This document shows, one piece after another, positions 27,751-37,267 of a stretch of DNA of 64,000 bases. The notes below the pieces were generated by a model that was not told the DNA's origin, made no database searches, and saw nothing but the letters and a program-made list of their open reading frames with translations. Source of the stretch: Pseudomonas sp. N3-W (GTDB lineage Bacteria > Pseudomonadota > Gammaproteobacteria > Pseudomonadales > Pseudomonadaceae); assembly GCF_024970185.1 (NCBI RefSeq), contig NZ_CP103965.1, forward strand, positions 1,732,001-1,796,000, written 5' to 3'. How positions within the stretch are numbered: position 1 is the first letter of the stretch; every line of letters begins with the position of its first letter. The translations under genes and the position numbers were made by a program.

Positions 27751-28762
27751 TAACCGAGCCGCTGTCGCCAAACTGTCCCGGGTCGATAAAGCCGCGATTC
27801 TGCTGCTGTCCCTGGGTTCAACCGATGCCGCGCAAGTGCTGCGCCACATGGGGCCCAAAGAGGTCCAGCGTGTGGGTGTGGCCATGGCCCAGATGGGCAA
27901 CGTGCACCGCGAGCAGGTCGAGCAGGTGATGAGCGAGTTCGTCGACATCGTCGGCGATCAGACCAGCCTGGGCGTCGGTTCCGACGACTACGTGCGCAAA
28001 ATGCTTACCCAGGCCCTGGGCGAAGACAAGGCCAACGGCCTGATCGACCGTATCCTGCTGGGCGGCAACACCAGCGGCCTCGACAGCCTGAAGTGGATGG
28101 AACCGCGCGCCGTCGCCGACGTGATCCGTTACGAGCACCCGCAGATCCAGGCGATAGTCGTGGCCTACCTCGACCCCGACCAGGCCGGTGAAGTGCTGGG
28201 CAACTTCGACCACAAGGTGCGTCTGGACATCATTCTGCGGGTTTCCTCGCTGAACACCGTGCAGCCAGCGGCGCTGAAAGAACTCAACCAGATTCTCGAG
28301 AAGCAGTTCTCCGGCAATTCGAACGCCTCGCGCACCACCCTGGGTGGCATCAAGCGTGCAGCCGACATCATGAACTTCCTCGACAGTTCGATAGAAGGTC
28401 AGCTCATGGACTCGATCCGCGAAGTCGACGAAGACCTGTCCGGTCAGATCGAAGACCTCATGTTCGTGTTCAACAACCTGTCCGATGTCGACGACCGTGG
28501 CATTCAGGCGTTGCTGCGCGAAGTGTCCTCCGACGTGCTGGTGCTGGCCCTCAAGGGTTCGGACGAAGGCGTCAAGGAGAAGATCTTCAAGAACATGTCC
28601 AAGCGGGCGGCCGAACTGTTGCGCGACGACCTGGAGGCCAAAGGCCCGGTGCGTGTCAGCGACGTGGAAACCGCACAGAAAGAAATCCTCACCATTGCCC
28701 GCCGTATGGCCGAAGCCGGAGAAATCGTTCTCGGCGGGAAGGGCGGCGAAGAGATGATCTAA
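27743..28762 (+). CDS. fliG: motor switch protein FliG
   Basis: A 339-residue C-ring protein that generates torque with the stators. The N-terminal domain starts KLSRVDKAAILLLSLG and binds FliF. The EHPQ motif (RYEHPQIQAIV) in the middle domain contacts FliM. The C-terminal domain contains DVDDRGIQALLREV and the charged helix near KNMSKRAAELLRDDLE. It is in the usual order fliF-fliG-fliH. Confidence 0.97.
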   Translation: MSDNRAAVAKLSRVDKAAILLLSLGSTDAAQVLRHMGPKEVQRVGVAMAQMGNVHREQVEQVMSEFVDIVGDQTSLGVGSDDYVRKMLTQALGEDKANGLIDRILLGGNTSGLDSLKWMEPRAVADVIRYEHPQIQAIVVAYLDPDQAGEVLGNFDHKVRLDIILRVSSLNTVQPAALKELNQILEKQFSGNSNASRTTLGGIKRAADIMNFLDSSIEGQLMDSIREVDEDLSGQIEDLMFVFNNLSDVDDRGIQALLREVSSDVLVLALKGSDEGVKEKIFKNMSKRAAELLRDDLEAKGPVRVSDVETAQKEILTIARRMAEAGEIVLGGKGGEEMI

Positions 28763-28769
28763 GGTCACT

Positions 28770-29600
28770 ATGTCGTCCAAACATGATGAGTCCCAGACCG
28801 ACCTGATCCGTGGCAAGGGTGTCGGCACTTTCGACGTCTGGTCGCTGCCCAGTTTCGACCCGTTTGTGCCCGAGCCCGAGCCGGAATCCGAGCCTGAACC
28901 GCCGGAGATGGAAGAAGTGCCGCTGGACGAAGTCCAGCCACTGACCCTCGAAGAGCTCGAAAGCATTCGCCAGGAGGCCTATAACGAAGGCTTCGCCATT
29001 GGCGAAAAAGAAGGCTTTCACAGCGCCACGCTCAAGGTCCGTCAGGAAGCCGATGTGGCCCTGTCGGCCAAGATCGTCGGCCTGGAACAACTGATGGCCA
29101 ACCTGTTCGAGCCCATCGCCGAGCAGGATTCCCAGATCGAAAAGTCGCTGGTCGACCTCGTGCAGCACATCACCAGGCAAGTGATTCAGCGCGAACTGGC
29201 CATCGATTCGACGCAAATCGAACACGTCATGCGCGAGGCTCTCAAGCTGCTGCCGCTGGGCGTGGGCAATGTGCGGCTGTACATCAATCCGCAGGATTTC
29301 GAACAGGTCAAAGCCCTGCGCGAGCGCCATGAAGAAACCTGGCGCATCGTCGAGGACGAAGCGCTGTTGCCGGGCGGTTGCCGGGTCGAGACCGAACACA
29401 GCCGCATCGACGCGACCGTGGAAACCCGCGTGGCGCAGGTCATGGCCAAGCTCTTCGATCAGTTGCACGAACAGGCGCTGCACCCGGCTGAGCCGGACCT
29501 GAGCCTGGAGTTGCCCGAGGCCGCCAAGCCTGAGGTCGACCCTGGCGTCGAAGCCGATGCAGCGCTGCAAACCCCGCCGGACACCCCCGATGCGCCTTGA
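28770..29600 (+). CDS. fliH: flagellar assembly protein FliH
   Basis: A 276-residue regulator of the FliI ATPase and part of the export stalk. The N-terminus is acidic with a run of Pro-Glu pairs. A central coiled coil begins near [18 protein letters not shown] and includes the GxxxG-like [11 protein letters not shown]. The C-terminal domain ([17 protein letters not shown] to [19 protein letters not shown]) matches FliH/HrpE. The C-terminal tail is Ala/Pro-rich. It overlaps fliI by 11 bases. Confidence 0.93.
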   Translation: MSSKHDESQTDLIRGKGVGTFDVWSLPSFDPFVPEPEPESEPEPPEMEEVPLDEVQPLTLEELESIRQEAYNEGFAIGEKEGFHSATLKVRQEADVALSAKIVGLEQLMANLFEPIAEQDSQIEKSLVDLVQHITRQVIQRELAIDSTQIEHVMREALKLLPLGVGNVRLYINPQDFEQVKALRERHEETWRIVEDEALLPGGCRVETEHSRIDATVETRVAQVMAKLFDQLHEQALHPAEPDLSLELPEAAKPEVDPGVEADAALQTPPDTPDAP

Positions 29601-30948
29601 TCGCACCAGCTTCGCCAAGCGCCTGAGCGGTTACACCGAGGCCGCCACGCTTGCCGGTGCACCGATTCTTGAGGGCCGCTTGCTGCGCATGGTCGGCCTG
29701 ACCCTCGAAGCCGAGGGCTTGCGCGCTGCCATGGGCAGTCGCTGCATGGTCATCAATGACGACAGTTATCACCCGGTGCAGGTCGAAGCCGAAGTCATGG
29801 GCTTCTCCGGCAGCAAGGTATTTCTGATGCCGGTCGGCAGCGTCGCCGGTATCGCCCCCGGCGCCCGCGTGGTGCCACTGGCCGATACCGGCCGCCTGCC
29901 GATGGGCATGAGCATGCTCGGCCGGGTACTCGACGGTGCCGGTCGGGCCCTCGATGGCAAAGGTGGAATGAAGGCCGAAGACTGGGTGCCGATGGACGGC
30001 CCGACCATCAACCCGCTCAAGCGCGAGCCGATCAGCGAGCCGCTGGACGTGGGCATTCGCTGCATCAACGGTTTATTGACGGTCGGTCGCGGCCAGCGTC
30101 TTGGCCTGTTCGCCGGTACGGGTGTCGGTAAATCGGTGTTGCTCGGCATGATGACCCGCTTCACCGAGGCCGACATTATCGTCGTCGGGCTGATCGGTGA
30201 GCGGGGCCGCGAAGTCAAGGAATTCATCGAAAACATTCTCGGTGAAGAAGGCCTCAAGCGCTCGGTGGTCGTCGCGTCCCCGGCGGACGATGCGCCGCTG
30301 ATGCGTTTGCGAGCGGCCATGTACTGCACGCGCATCGCCGAATATTTCCGCGACAAGGGCAAGAACGTCCTGTTGCTGATGGATTCACTGACCCGTTTCG
30401 CCCAGGCCCAGCGGGAAATCGCCTTGGCCATTGGCGAGCCGCCGGCGACCAAGGGTTATCCGCCGTCGGTATTCGCCAAGTTGCCGAAACTGGTGGAGCG
30501 CGCCGGTAACGCCGAGAAGGGGGGTGGTTCGATCACCGCGTTCTACACCGTATTGTCCGAAGGCGATGACCAGCAGGACCCGATCGCCGACTCGGCTCGG
30601 GGCGTACTCGACGGCCACATCGTGCTGTCCCGGCGCCTGGCTGAAGAAGGCCATTACCCGGCCATCGATATCGAGGCGTCCATCAGCCGGGTCATGCCAT
30701 CGGTGGTGTCGCCGGAACACATGGTCCGTGCCCAGTACTTCAAGCAGCTGTGGTCGCGTTATCAGCAGAGTCGCGACCTGATCAGCGTCGGCGCCTACGT
30801 CGCTGGCGGTGACCGGGAAACCGACCTGGCGATTTCGCTGCAACCGCAACTGGCCAAATACCTGCGTCAGGGCCTTAACGACAGCATCAGCATGGGCGAA
30901 AGCGAAGCCTATCTCGGCACGATCTTCGCCCCGGCGGCCGGCGGCTAA
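29590..30948 (+). CDS. fliI: flagellar export ATPase FliI
   Basis: A 452-residue F1-beta-like ATPase. Walker A is AGTGVGKS at residues 175-182 and Walker B is [18 protein letters not shown]. The catalytic glutamate lies in [30 protein letters not shown] is typical of FliI. ATG 29590 overlaps the end of fliH and gives the expected short N-terminus; the frame is open further upstream but has no better start. Confidence 0.97.
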   Translation: MRLDRTSFAKRLSGYTEAATLAGAPILEGRLLRMVGLTLEAEGLRAAMGSRCMVINDDSYHPVQVEAEVMGFSGSKVFLMPVGSVAGIAPGARVVPLADTGRLPMGMSMLGRVLDGAGRALDGKGGMKAEDWVPMDGPTINPLKREPISEPLDVGIRCINGLLTVGRGQRLGLFAGTGVGKSVLLGMMTRFTEADIIVVGLIGERGREVKEFIENILGEEGLKRSVVVASPADDAPLMRLRAAMYCTRIAEYFRDKGKNVLLLMDSLTRFAQAQREIALAIGEPPATKGYPPSVFAKLPKLVERAGNAEKGGGSITAFYTVLSEGDDQQDPIADSARGVLDGHIVLSRRLAEEGHYPAIDIEASISRVMPSVVSPEHMVRAQYFKQLWSRYQQSRDLISVGAYVAGGDRETDLAISLQPQLAKYLRQGLNDSISMGESEAYLGTIFAPAAGG

Positions 30949-30954
30949 CCGGCC

Positions 30955-31404
30955 ATGGCCCAGAGTCGCGCAGGGCGCCTGGCGCCCGTGGTGGAAATGG
31001 CCGAAAAGGCCGAGAAAACCGCGGTTCAGCGTCTGGGGCACTTTCAGGGCCAGGTGCGCCTGGCAGAGAGCAAGCTTGCGGACCTGGAAGCTTACCGCCT
31101 GGATTACCAGGAGCAATGGATCATACGGGGCAGCACTGGCGTTTCCGGGCAGTGGCTGCTCGGTTACCAGGGCTTTCTGGCGCAACTGGGCACCGCCATC
31201 GACCAACAGCGGCAGAGCCTGGTCTGGCATCAAAACAACATGACCAAGGCCCGTGACGCCTGGCAGCAGGCGTTTGCCCGGGTCGAAGGCCTGCGCAAAC
31301 TGGTGCAGCGCTACGCTGACGAGGCGCGGGCGCTTGAAGACCGGCGTGAGCAAAAGTTGCTGGACGAATTGTCCCAGCGCTTGCCGCGTCAGGATCCGTA
31401 TTGA
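30955..31404 (+). CDS. fliJ: flagellar export protein FliJ
   Basis: A 149-residue coiled-coil protein that sits in the FliI hexamer like the gamma subunit of F1. The whole chain is heptad-rich and charged, with VVEMAEKAEKTAVQRLG near the start and EARALEDRREQKLLDELSQR at the end. It starts six bases after fliI and is the last gene of the fliE operon, followed by a REP pair. Confidence 0.92.
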   Translation: MAQSRAGRLAPVVEMAEKAEKTAVQRLGHFQGQVRLAESKLADLEAYRLDYQEQWIIRGSTGVSGQWLLGYQGFLAQLGTAIDQQRQSLVWHQNNMTKARDAWQQAFARVEGLRKLVQRYADEARALEDRREQKLLDELSQRLPRQDPY

Positions 31405-31423
31405 GTCAGTTGCACCGCGTTAT

Positions 31424-31497
31424 CGTTCTTCGCGAGCAGGCTCGCCCCCACATTGGAATGCACGCACCCTGTGGGGGCGAGCCTGCTCGCGAAAACG
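31424..31497. repeat. REP inverted pair after fliJ
   Basis: TTCGCGAGCAGGCTCGCCCCCA faces TGGGGGCGAGCCTGCTCGCGAA across a spacer of about 20 bases. It marks the end of the fliE-fliJ operon and belongs to the same family as the REP pair before fliE. Confidence 0.85.
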
Positions 31498-31607
31498 TCG
31501 GCATGTTCACCGCAAGTTTCACTGACCGTCGGTACTTCACACCTTGCCCGGCTCCTCGCCAGATGCTAAACCTTGTACACGTTCGTCAATGACAAGGAAG
31601 CCGTTCA

Positions 31608-31916
31608 ATGTCAGTCGTTACAGAAGTCTCCCCGGATGGACAAAAGCTGACGATCTCGATCAGGGGGCGATTCGATTTCGCCAAACATCAGGAATTTCGC
31701 GAGTCCTATGAGCGTCCCGACGGCCAGATGCCGAGTTCGGTGGTGGTTGATTTGAAAGACGCCACCTACCTCGACAGCTCGGCCTTGGGCATGTTGCTGT
31801 TGCTGCGTGATCACGCCGGTGGCGACAATTCCGATATTCGCGTCGTCAACAGCAGTTCCGACGTGAAAAAGATCCTGGCCATTTCCAATTTCGACAAGCT
31901 GTTCGACATCAGTTGA
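31608..31916 (+). CDS. STAS-domain anti-sigma factor antagonist (HsbA-like)
   Basis: A 102-residue stand-alone STAS protein. DATYLDSSALGMLLLLRDH has the DSSxLG phosphorylation motif, so Ser57 should be the switch residue. Such proteins bind an anti-sigma kinase when dephosphorylated and are released by phosphorylation. The next gene encodes the matching phosphatase. The pair resembles HsbA/HsbR of P. aeruginosa, where HsbA binds FlgM and frees FliA. That partner is inferred for this locus and has not been shown here. Confidence 0.85.
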   Translation: MSVVTEVSPDGQKLTISIRGRFDFAKHQEFRESYERPDGQMPSSVVVDLKDATYLDSSALGMLLLLRDHAGGDNSDIRVVNSSSDVKKILAISNFDKLFDIS

Positions 31917-31921
31917 CCGCC

Positions 31922-33628
31922 ATGCAGGCGCCCTTCGAGCCGCTGACGATACTGATCGCCGAAGACAGTGCAGCCGACCGGATGCTGCTGTCGAGTATCG
32001 TCCGCCGTCAGGGCCACCAAGTGCTGACCGCCTGTAACGGTGCCGAGGCGGTTGAGGCTTTTCGCCAGCAGGCACCGCAACTGGTGCTGATGGACGCCAT
32101 GATGCCGGTGATGGACGGTTTCGAGGCGGCGCGGCAGATCAAGGCACTGGCCGGGGAAACCCTGGTGCCGATCATCTTTCTGACCTCGCTCACCGAAAGT
32201 GAAGCCTTGGCGCGTTGCCTGGAGGCGGGCGGCGACGATTTTCTGGCAAAGCCCTACAACCAGGTGATTCTGGGTGCAAAGATCAAGGCCATGGACCGCC
32301 TGAGGCGGTTGCAGGCCACCGTGCTGGAGCAGCGTGACCTGATCGCCCGGCATCACGAGTACCTGCTCAACGAGCAGCGGGTGGCCAAGGCGGTGTTCGA
32401 CAAGGTGGCCCACTCCGGTTGCCTGAATGCGCCGAATATCCGCTACCTGCAATCGCCTTATGCGCTGTTCAACGGTGACCTGTTGCTGGCGGCGTTCACC
32501 CCGGCTGGCGACATGCACGTGCTGCTCGGCGACTTTACCGGCCATGGCTTGCCGGCTGCAGTGGGTGCCATGCCGCTGGCCGAGGTGTTCTATGGCATGA
32601 CCGCCAAGGGTTATGGCCTGTCCGAAACCCTGCGGGAGATGAATGCCAAGCTCAAGCGTATCCTGCCGGTCGACATGTTCTGCTGTGCAACCCTGCTGTG
32701 CCTGAGTTTTCAGCGGCGTTCGGTTGAGGTCTGGAATGGCGGCATGCCCGATGGCTACCTGCACTGTGTGGCCAGTGGCGTGCGCACGCCGTTGCCGGCC
32801 CGGCATTTGCCGCTGGGCGTGCTGAGCCCGCAAACGTTCGATGATCGCACCGACGTCTTGACGATGGCCGTGGGCGACCGGGTGTTTCTGTTGTCCGATG
32901 GTGTCATCGATACGTGTGACGCCAACGAGCAGCTGTTTGGCGTGGAGCGGTTGCAGCAGGTGTTTGCTGCCAATCATCAGCCTGCCACCTTGTTCGAGGA
33001 GATCGAGCAGGCCTTGCGGGACTTTCGCGGTGAGGCGCGCGACGATGTGAGCATGGTCGAGGTCAGCCTGCTGGAGGCGGCCAAGCTGACCCCGCCGGCG
33101 CTGGTGTATTCCGACAGCGGCCAGTCCTGTCCGCTGGACTGGTCGGTGAGCTTCGAGTTTCGTGCCGCGACCCTCAAGCGCTTCAATCCGCTGCCGTACA
33201 TGCTGCAACTGTTGCTGGAGGTGCATGGTCTGCGTGCGCAAAGCGGCGCGTTGTACAGTGTATTGGCAGAGTTGTATTCCAATGCGCTGGAACACGGCGT
33301 ATTGGGGCTCGATTCCAGTCTCAAGCGTGATGCGTCGGGTTTTGCGCGCTATTATCAAGAGCGTAACGTCCGTCTGGATGCGTTGCACGATGGCTATGTC
33401 CGGGTGCACATGCAGGTCGTGCCCAAGGGCGAGGGCGGTTGCCTGGCGATCGAGGTGACTGACAGTGGTCAGGGTTTTGATGTAACACGAGTGATGGAGC
33501 GACCGCTGGACGGCGTCCGTTTGTCGGGACGCGGGGTCAGCCTGATCCGCCAGTTGAGCCGTAGCGCGAGTTGGTCCGACGATGGTCGTACTGCCCGCGT
33601 GGAGTTTTACTGGGAGGCTCTGGCATAA
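31922..33628 (+). CDS. response regulator with PP2C-type phosphatase and HATPase domains (HsbR-like)
   Basis: A 568-residue three-domain regulator. Residues ~8-125 are a receiver with phosphoacceptor Asp58 (LVLMDAMMPVMDG). Residues ~170-390 form a SpoIIE/PP2C phosphatase with LLGDFTGHGLPAAVGA, AVGDRVFLLSDGVIDTC and ARDDVSMVEV. Residues ~430-565 are a GHKL kinase domain with ELYSNALEHGVLGLD and EVTDSGQGFDV. It can therefore both phosphorylate and dephosphorylate an STAS antagonist. ATG 31922 is used here; a TTG at 31913 overlapping the STAS stop is possible. It lies with its STAS partner and an Hpt gene. Confidence 0.88.
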   Translation: MQAPFEPLTILIAEDSAADRMLLSSIVRRQGHQVLTACNGAEAVEAFRQQAPQLVLMDAMMPVMDGFEAARQIKALAGETLVPIIFLTSLTESEALARCLEAGGDDFLAKPYNQVILGAKIKAMDRLRRLQATVLEQRDLIARHHEYLLNEQRVAKAVFDKVAHSGCLNAPNIRYLQSPYALFNGDLLLAAFTPAGDMHVLLGDFTGHGLPAAVGAMPLAEVFYGMTAKGYGLSETLREMNAKLKRILPVDMFCCATLLCLSFQRRSVEVWNGGMPDGYLHCVASGVRTPLPARHLPLGVLSPQTFDDRTDVLTMAVGDRVFLLSDGVIDTCDANEQLFGVERLQQVFAANHQPATLFEEIEQALRDFRGEARDDVSMVEVSLLEAAKLTPPALVYSDSGQSCPLDWSVSFEFRAATLKRFNPLPYMLQLLLEVHGLRAQSGALYSVLAELYSNALEHGVLGLDSSLKRDASGFARYYQERNVRLDALHDGYVRVHMQVVPKGEGGCLAIEVTDSGQGFDVTRVMERPLDGVRLSGRGVSLIRQLSRSASWSDDGRTARVEFYWEALA

Positions 33629-33658
33629 TCCGCGAATTCTTGATCAAGGAGTGAGCAA

Positions 33659-34027
33659 GTGGCTGACACACATCTGGACCACAACGTGCTGAGCGCGTTG
33701 CAAGAGGTCATGGAGGATGAATATCCGGCGTTGCTGGATACCTTCATCGTCGATTCCGAAGAACGTTTACGCTTGCTGCGAAAGGCGGATGATGCCGCGC
33801 AGTTGATGAATGCGGCGCACAGCTTCAAGGGCAGCAGCAGTAACATGGGCGCCATCCGCCTGGCCGAGTTGTGCCATGAACTGGAGCAGCGGGCCAAGCA
33901 GCGAAGCCTGAGTGGCATCGAACAACTGGTCGGTGAAATTGACGGTGAATTCGCTCTGGTGCGCCCTCTTTATGAAGCCGAGCGCCTGCGTTCATTGGCG
34001 CTCCATGCCACCGCCCGGCGCTTTTAG
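33659..34027 (+). CDS. Hpt domain phosphotransfer protein
   Basis: A 122-residue histidine phosphotransfer protein. AAHSFKGSSSNMGAIRLAELCHELE is the Hpt signature, with the phosphoacceptor at His54 (core AHSFKGSSSNMGA). It starts at GTG 33659 behind AAGGAGTGAGCAA. It probably passes phosphate to or from the receiver of the upstream phosphatase, linking a hybrid kinase elsewhere in the genome to this partner switch. Confidence 0.88.
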   Translation: MADTHLDHNVLSALQEVMEDEYPALLDTFIVDSEERLRLLRKADDAAQLMNAAHSFKGSSSNMGAIRLAELCHELEQRAKQRSLSGIEQLVGEIDGEFALVRPLYEAERLRSLALHATARRF

Positions 34028-34044
34028 CGCCGCCCCGGCAAACA

Positions 34045-34060
34045 TGGCGCGGCCCTTGCA
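34045..34060 (+). promoter_or_regulatory. sigma-54 promoter of fliK
   Basis: TGGCGCGGCCCTTGCA has GG-N10-GC with TTGCA at -12; only the A of GGCAC is changed. It lies 49 bases before the fliK ATG, just after the Hpt gene. Confidence 0.7.
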
Positions 34061-34108
34061 GTAATCTCTCCAACTGTACCTACGATCCCGTGCAGCGGAG
34101 ACCGCGTC

Positions 34109-35494
34109 ATGTCCGTTACCCCCAATATGCTCCTTCAGGCCGCTTCGAAGGCCAAGGCTCAAGCGGCCCCCGCCAATACCCCGGCGCAGCCTCTAGAGTC
34201 AGGGGTCAAGGCGCCCAGCTTCGCCAAAGTCTACGCCAATCAGGCCCAGAACAAGCCGTCTGCAGTGCCTGATACAGCGCCAAAACCGGTGCGGGATAAA
34301 ACCCCCGAGGGGCATGCAAAGAAGGACGTCAGCCACGACAAGTCTGCCGCTGCGGACCCTGCCGTTGCCGATAGCGGCAATACCTTGCCCGCTGACAATT
34401 CGACGACCGCCGACGACAAGACCGCCAGTGATAGTGACAGCGATACGGATACCACTACCACGCCGGTAGCCGTTGATCCCGCGCCGATTGATCCGACGCT
34501 GGACCCTGCATTGGTTCAGGCGGCTCAGCCAGTGGTTCCAGTGCCAGCGCCACCGGTCGCACCGGTGACGGCCGCCGTTCAGCCGCAAGTCGAGGCCCCG
34601 GTGGCCGCTATCGTGACTGCCGCGCCAGTTCAGGCTGCTGTCGCCGCGACCGATCCTGCTTTCGACCCGCAAGCCGATCCTCTGGACTCGCTGCCGGCAG
34701 TGCGCATGGCCATGGAGCAGAGTGGCCACGTGTCTGCCTCCAGCCAGTCTCAACCCAAGTCCGCACCGACTCAGGACTCGGCTGACAGCAGTGACCTGAC
34801 ATCGGCACAATCCTTTGCTGCCGGCATGGCCAGCATGCTCGACGTGCAAGCCGACAAGGACAGCACCAGCCAGGGTGGCGACAAGGCATTCAGCAGCTTG
34901 ATCGATGGCGGCCTCAAGGATTTGAAGTCCGCCACCAGCGACACCCGTGTTGATGACTTTGCCAGTCGTCTGGCGGCGCTGACCCAGGCTGCCACGCCAA
35001 AAACCGCCAATGCCTTGCCGGTCAATCAGCCGATTGCCATGCATCAAAGCGGCTGGACCGATGAAGTGGTCAATCGGGTCATGTACCTGTCCAGCGCCAA
35101 CCTCAAGGCGGCGGATATCCAGTTGCAGCCGGCTGAGCTGGGGCGCCTGGATATCCGGGTGAACATGGTCCCGGACCAGCAGACTCAAGTGACATTCATG
35201 AGTGCACACCCAAGCGTTCGCGAAGCGCTCGATGGGCAGATGCACCGCCTGCGTGACATGTTCGCGCAGCAGGGCATGGGCCAGGTCGATGTCAGTGTGT
35301 CCGACCAGTCCCGAGGCTGGAATGGCCAGGGGCAGCAGGACCAACAGGCACAGCAACAGGCCCAGAGCGGTCGTACCAGCGCCGGCGGTGGTCGTGTCGA
35401 TGGCATGGAGGAAGAATTGGCGCCAACGGCGGCCGAAGTGGCGGCCAGCACCACTACCGTCATCGGCTCCAGCGCCGTCGACTACTACGCCTGA
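34109..35494 (+). CDS. fliK: flagellar hook-length control protein FliK
   Basis: A 461-residue molecular ruler secreted during hook growth. Most of residues 1-300 are Ala/Pro/Thr/Asp-rich and disordered. The conserved C-terminal domain spans about residues 310-405, with VVNRVMYLSSANLKAADIQ, LQPAELGRLDIRVNM and VREALDGQMHRLRDMF. A Gln-rich tail follows. It makes FlhB switch export from hook to filament substrates. A second, divergent FliK-like protein lies near 61 kb. Confidence 0.93.
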   Translation: MSVTPNMLLQAASKAKAQAAPANTPAQPLESGVKAPSFAKVYANQAQNKPSAVPDTAPKPVRDKTPEGHAKKDVSHDKSAAADPAVADSGNTLPADNSTTADDKTASDSDSDTDTTTTPVAVDPAPIDPTLDPALVQAAQPVVPVPAPPVAPVTAAVQPQVEAPVAAIVTAAPVQAAVAATDPAFDPQADPLDSLPAVRMAMEQSGHVSASSQSQPKSAPTQDSADSSDLTSAQSFAAGMASMLDVQADKDSTSQGGDKAFSSLIDGGLKDLKSATSDTRVDDFASRLAALTQAATPKTANALPVNQPIAMHQSGWTDEVVNRVMYLSSANLKAADIQLQPAELGRLDIRVNMVPDQQTQVTFMSAHPSVREALDGQMHRLRDMFAQQGMGQVDVSVSDQSRGWNGQGQQDQQAQQQAQSGRTSAGGGRVDGMEEELAPTAAEVAASTTTVIGSSAVDYYA

Positions 35495-35510
35495 CTGCAC
35501 ACATTCCCCC

Positions 35511-35600
35511 TGTGGGAGCGAGCCTGCTCGCGAATACGGTTTTACATTCAACATTTATGTCGACTGTCACACCGCATTCGCGAGCAGGCTCGCTCCCACA
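35511..35600. repeat. REP inverted pair between fliK and fliL
   Basis: TGTGGGAGCGAGCCTGCTCGCG faces CGCGAGCAGGCTCGCTCCCACA across an AT-rich spacer of 46 bases. The arms are perfect reverse complements over 22 bases. It ends the fliK transcript region. Confidence 0.88.
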
Positions 35601-35652
35601 TTGGTTTGTGACACCTCGCTCTCTTTCCGCCTGACCCTATTGCCGACACTTC

Positions 35653-35668
35653 TGGCATAACACTTGCT
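35653..35668 (+). promoter_or_regulatory. sigma-54 promoter of fliLMNOPQR-flhB
   Basis: TGGCATAACACTTGCT has GG-N10-GC and TTGCT at -12. It sits 51 bases before the fliL start, between the REP pair and the gene. Confidence 0.8.
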
Positions 35669-35718
35669 CTTGCCTTGCCGTGCGACTGTGAAAACCTGAA
35701 TAGTGACGGATTATTGGC

Positions 35719-36225
35719 ATGGCGAAGAGCGAAGCTGCAGCGGTAGTAAAAGATCCCGCGACCAAAGGCAAAATAAAGCTGATCATTGCAATCGTGGTGG
35801 CTGTGCTGCTGGCGATCGGCTTGTCCGTGGGGGCGACCTGGTACTTCATGCACAGCGCCCAGAGCAAGCCTGCCGAGGCGGCGCAAACAGCCCCTGTCGG
35901 CAAGCAGCCGGCGATCTTCGAGCCAATGGCCCCCGCCTTCGTGGCCAACTACAACCAGGCCGGTCGTCAGCGCTACATGCAGGTGAGCATCACCATGCAG
36001 GGCCGTAATCAGGCCGACATGGACGCGCTCAAGGTGCACATGCCGGTTATCCGCAACAATCTCGTGATGCTGTTCTCCGGTCAGGATTTCGCCACGCTGG
36101 CGACGCCGGTCGGCCAGGAGATGCTGCGTCAGAAGGCCACCGCCAGCGTCCAGGAAGTGGCGCAGAAAGAACTCGGCAAAGTGGTGATCGAACAGTTGCT
36201 TTTCACTAATTTCGTACTGCAGTAG
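35719..36225 (+). CDS. fliL: flagellar basal body-associated protein FliL
   Basis: A 168-residue single-span inner-membrane protein that rings the stators. The membrane helix is at about residues 20-42 (LIIAIVVAVLLAIGLSVGA). The periplasmic domain has YMQVSITMQGRNQADMDAL and VIRNNLVMLFSGQ, the FliL/stomatin-like core. It heads the fliLMNOPQR-flhB run. Confidence 0.95.
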   Translation: MAKSEAAAVVKDPATKGKIKLIIAIVVAVLLAIGLSVGATWYFMHSAQSKPAEAAQTAPVGKQPAIFEPMAPAFVANYNQAGRQRYMQVSITMQGRNQADMDALKVHMPVIRNNLVMLFSGQDFATLATPVGQEMLRQKATASVQEVAQKELGKVVIEQLLFTNFVLQ

Positions 36226-36234
36226 GAACACGAC

Positions 36235-37203
36235 ATGGCCGTGCAGGACCTGCTGTCCCAGGATGAGATCGACGCGCTGTTGCACGGCGTCGACGATGGT
36301 CTGGTACAGACCGATACCGCCGCCGAACCCGGCAGCGTCAAAAGCTACGACCTGACCAGTCAGGATCGCATCGTCCGTGGACGCATGCCGACCCTGGAAA
36401 TGATCAACGAGCGTTTCGCCCGTTACACCCGCATCAGCATGTTCAACATGCTGCGCCGCTCGGCGGACGTTGCTGTCGGTGGTGTGCAGGTGATGAAGTT
36501 CGGCGAATACGTGCACTCGCTGTACGTGCCGACCAGCCTCAACCTGGTCAAGATCAAACCGTTGCGCGGCACCGCGCTGTTCATCCTCGACGCCAAACTG
36601 GTGTTCAAGCTGGTGGACAACTTCTTCGGCGGCGACGGCCGTCACGCGAAGATCGAAGGGCGTGAATTCACCCCCACCGAACTGCGTGTGGTGCGCATGG
36701 TGCTGGAGCAGGCTTTCGTCGATCTGAAAGAAGCCTGGCAGGCGATCATGGAAGTCAATTTCGAGTACATCAACTCGGAAGTGAACCCGGCCATGGCCAA
36801 CATCGTCGGCCCGAGCGAAGCGATTGTGGTCTCCACCTTCCACATCGAACTCGATGGCGGCGGCGGCGACCTGCACGTGACCATGCCGTACTCGATGATC
36901 GAGCCGGTGCGCGAGATGCTCGATGCCGGTTTCCAGTCGGACCTCGACGACCAGGACGAGCGCTGGGTCAACGCCCTGCGTCAGGACGTGCTGGACGTGG
37001 ATGTGCCAATCGGCGCCACTGTTGCCCGTCGCCAGTTGCGTCTGCGCGACATCCTGCACATGCAGCCGGGGGACATCATCCCGGTGGAAATGCCCGAAGA
37101 GATGATCATGCGCGCCAACGGCGTGCCGGCCTTCAAGGTCAAGATGGGCTCGCACAAAGGCAACCTCGCGTTGCAGGTGATCGAGCCGATCGAGCGCCGT
37201 TGA
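36235..37203 (+). CDS. fliM: motor switch protein FliM
   Basis: A 322-residue C-ring protein. The N-terminal LLSQDEIDALLHGV (residues 6-19) is the CheY-P binding motif. The middle CheC-like domain contains NFFGGDGRHAKIEGREFTPTE with the GGxG motif that binds FliG. The C-terminal SPOA domain contains LRLRDILHMQPGDIIPVEMP and pairs with FliN. Confidence 0.97.
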   Translation: MAVQDLLSQDEIDALLHGVDDGLVQTDTAAEPGSVKSYDLTSQDRIVRGRMPTLEMINERFARYTRISMFNMLRRSADVAVGGVQVMKFGEYVHSLYVPTSLNLVKIKPLRGTALFILDAKLVFKLVDNFFGGDGRHAKIEGREFTPTELRVVRMVLEQAFVDLKEAWQAIMEVNFEYINSEVNPAMANIVGPSEAIVVSTFHIELDGGGGDLHVTMPYSMIEPVREMLDAGFQSDLDDQDERWVNALRQDVLDVDVPIGATVARRQLRLRDILHMQPGDIIPVEMPEEMIMRANGVPAFKVKMGSHKGNLALQVIEPIERR

Positions 37204-37267
37204 CCGGCGCTTCAACCCCCATTTAATACTGGCTGCTTCTAGTTGAAGAGCTGCCCGCCGAGGACAC

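Noticed and set aside
34199..35554. Long antisense open frames opposite fliK, cheA, fliF, fliG and other GC-rich genes
   Set aside because: These are third-position GC artefacts. The opposite-strand proteins have clear family motifs and operon context.
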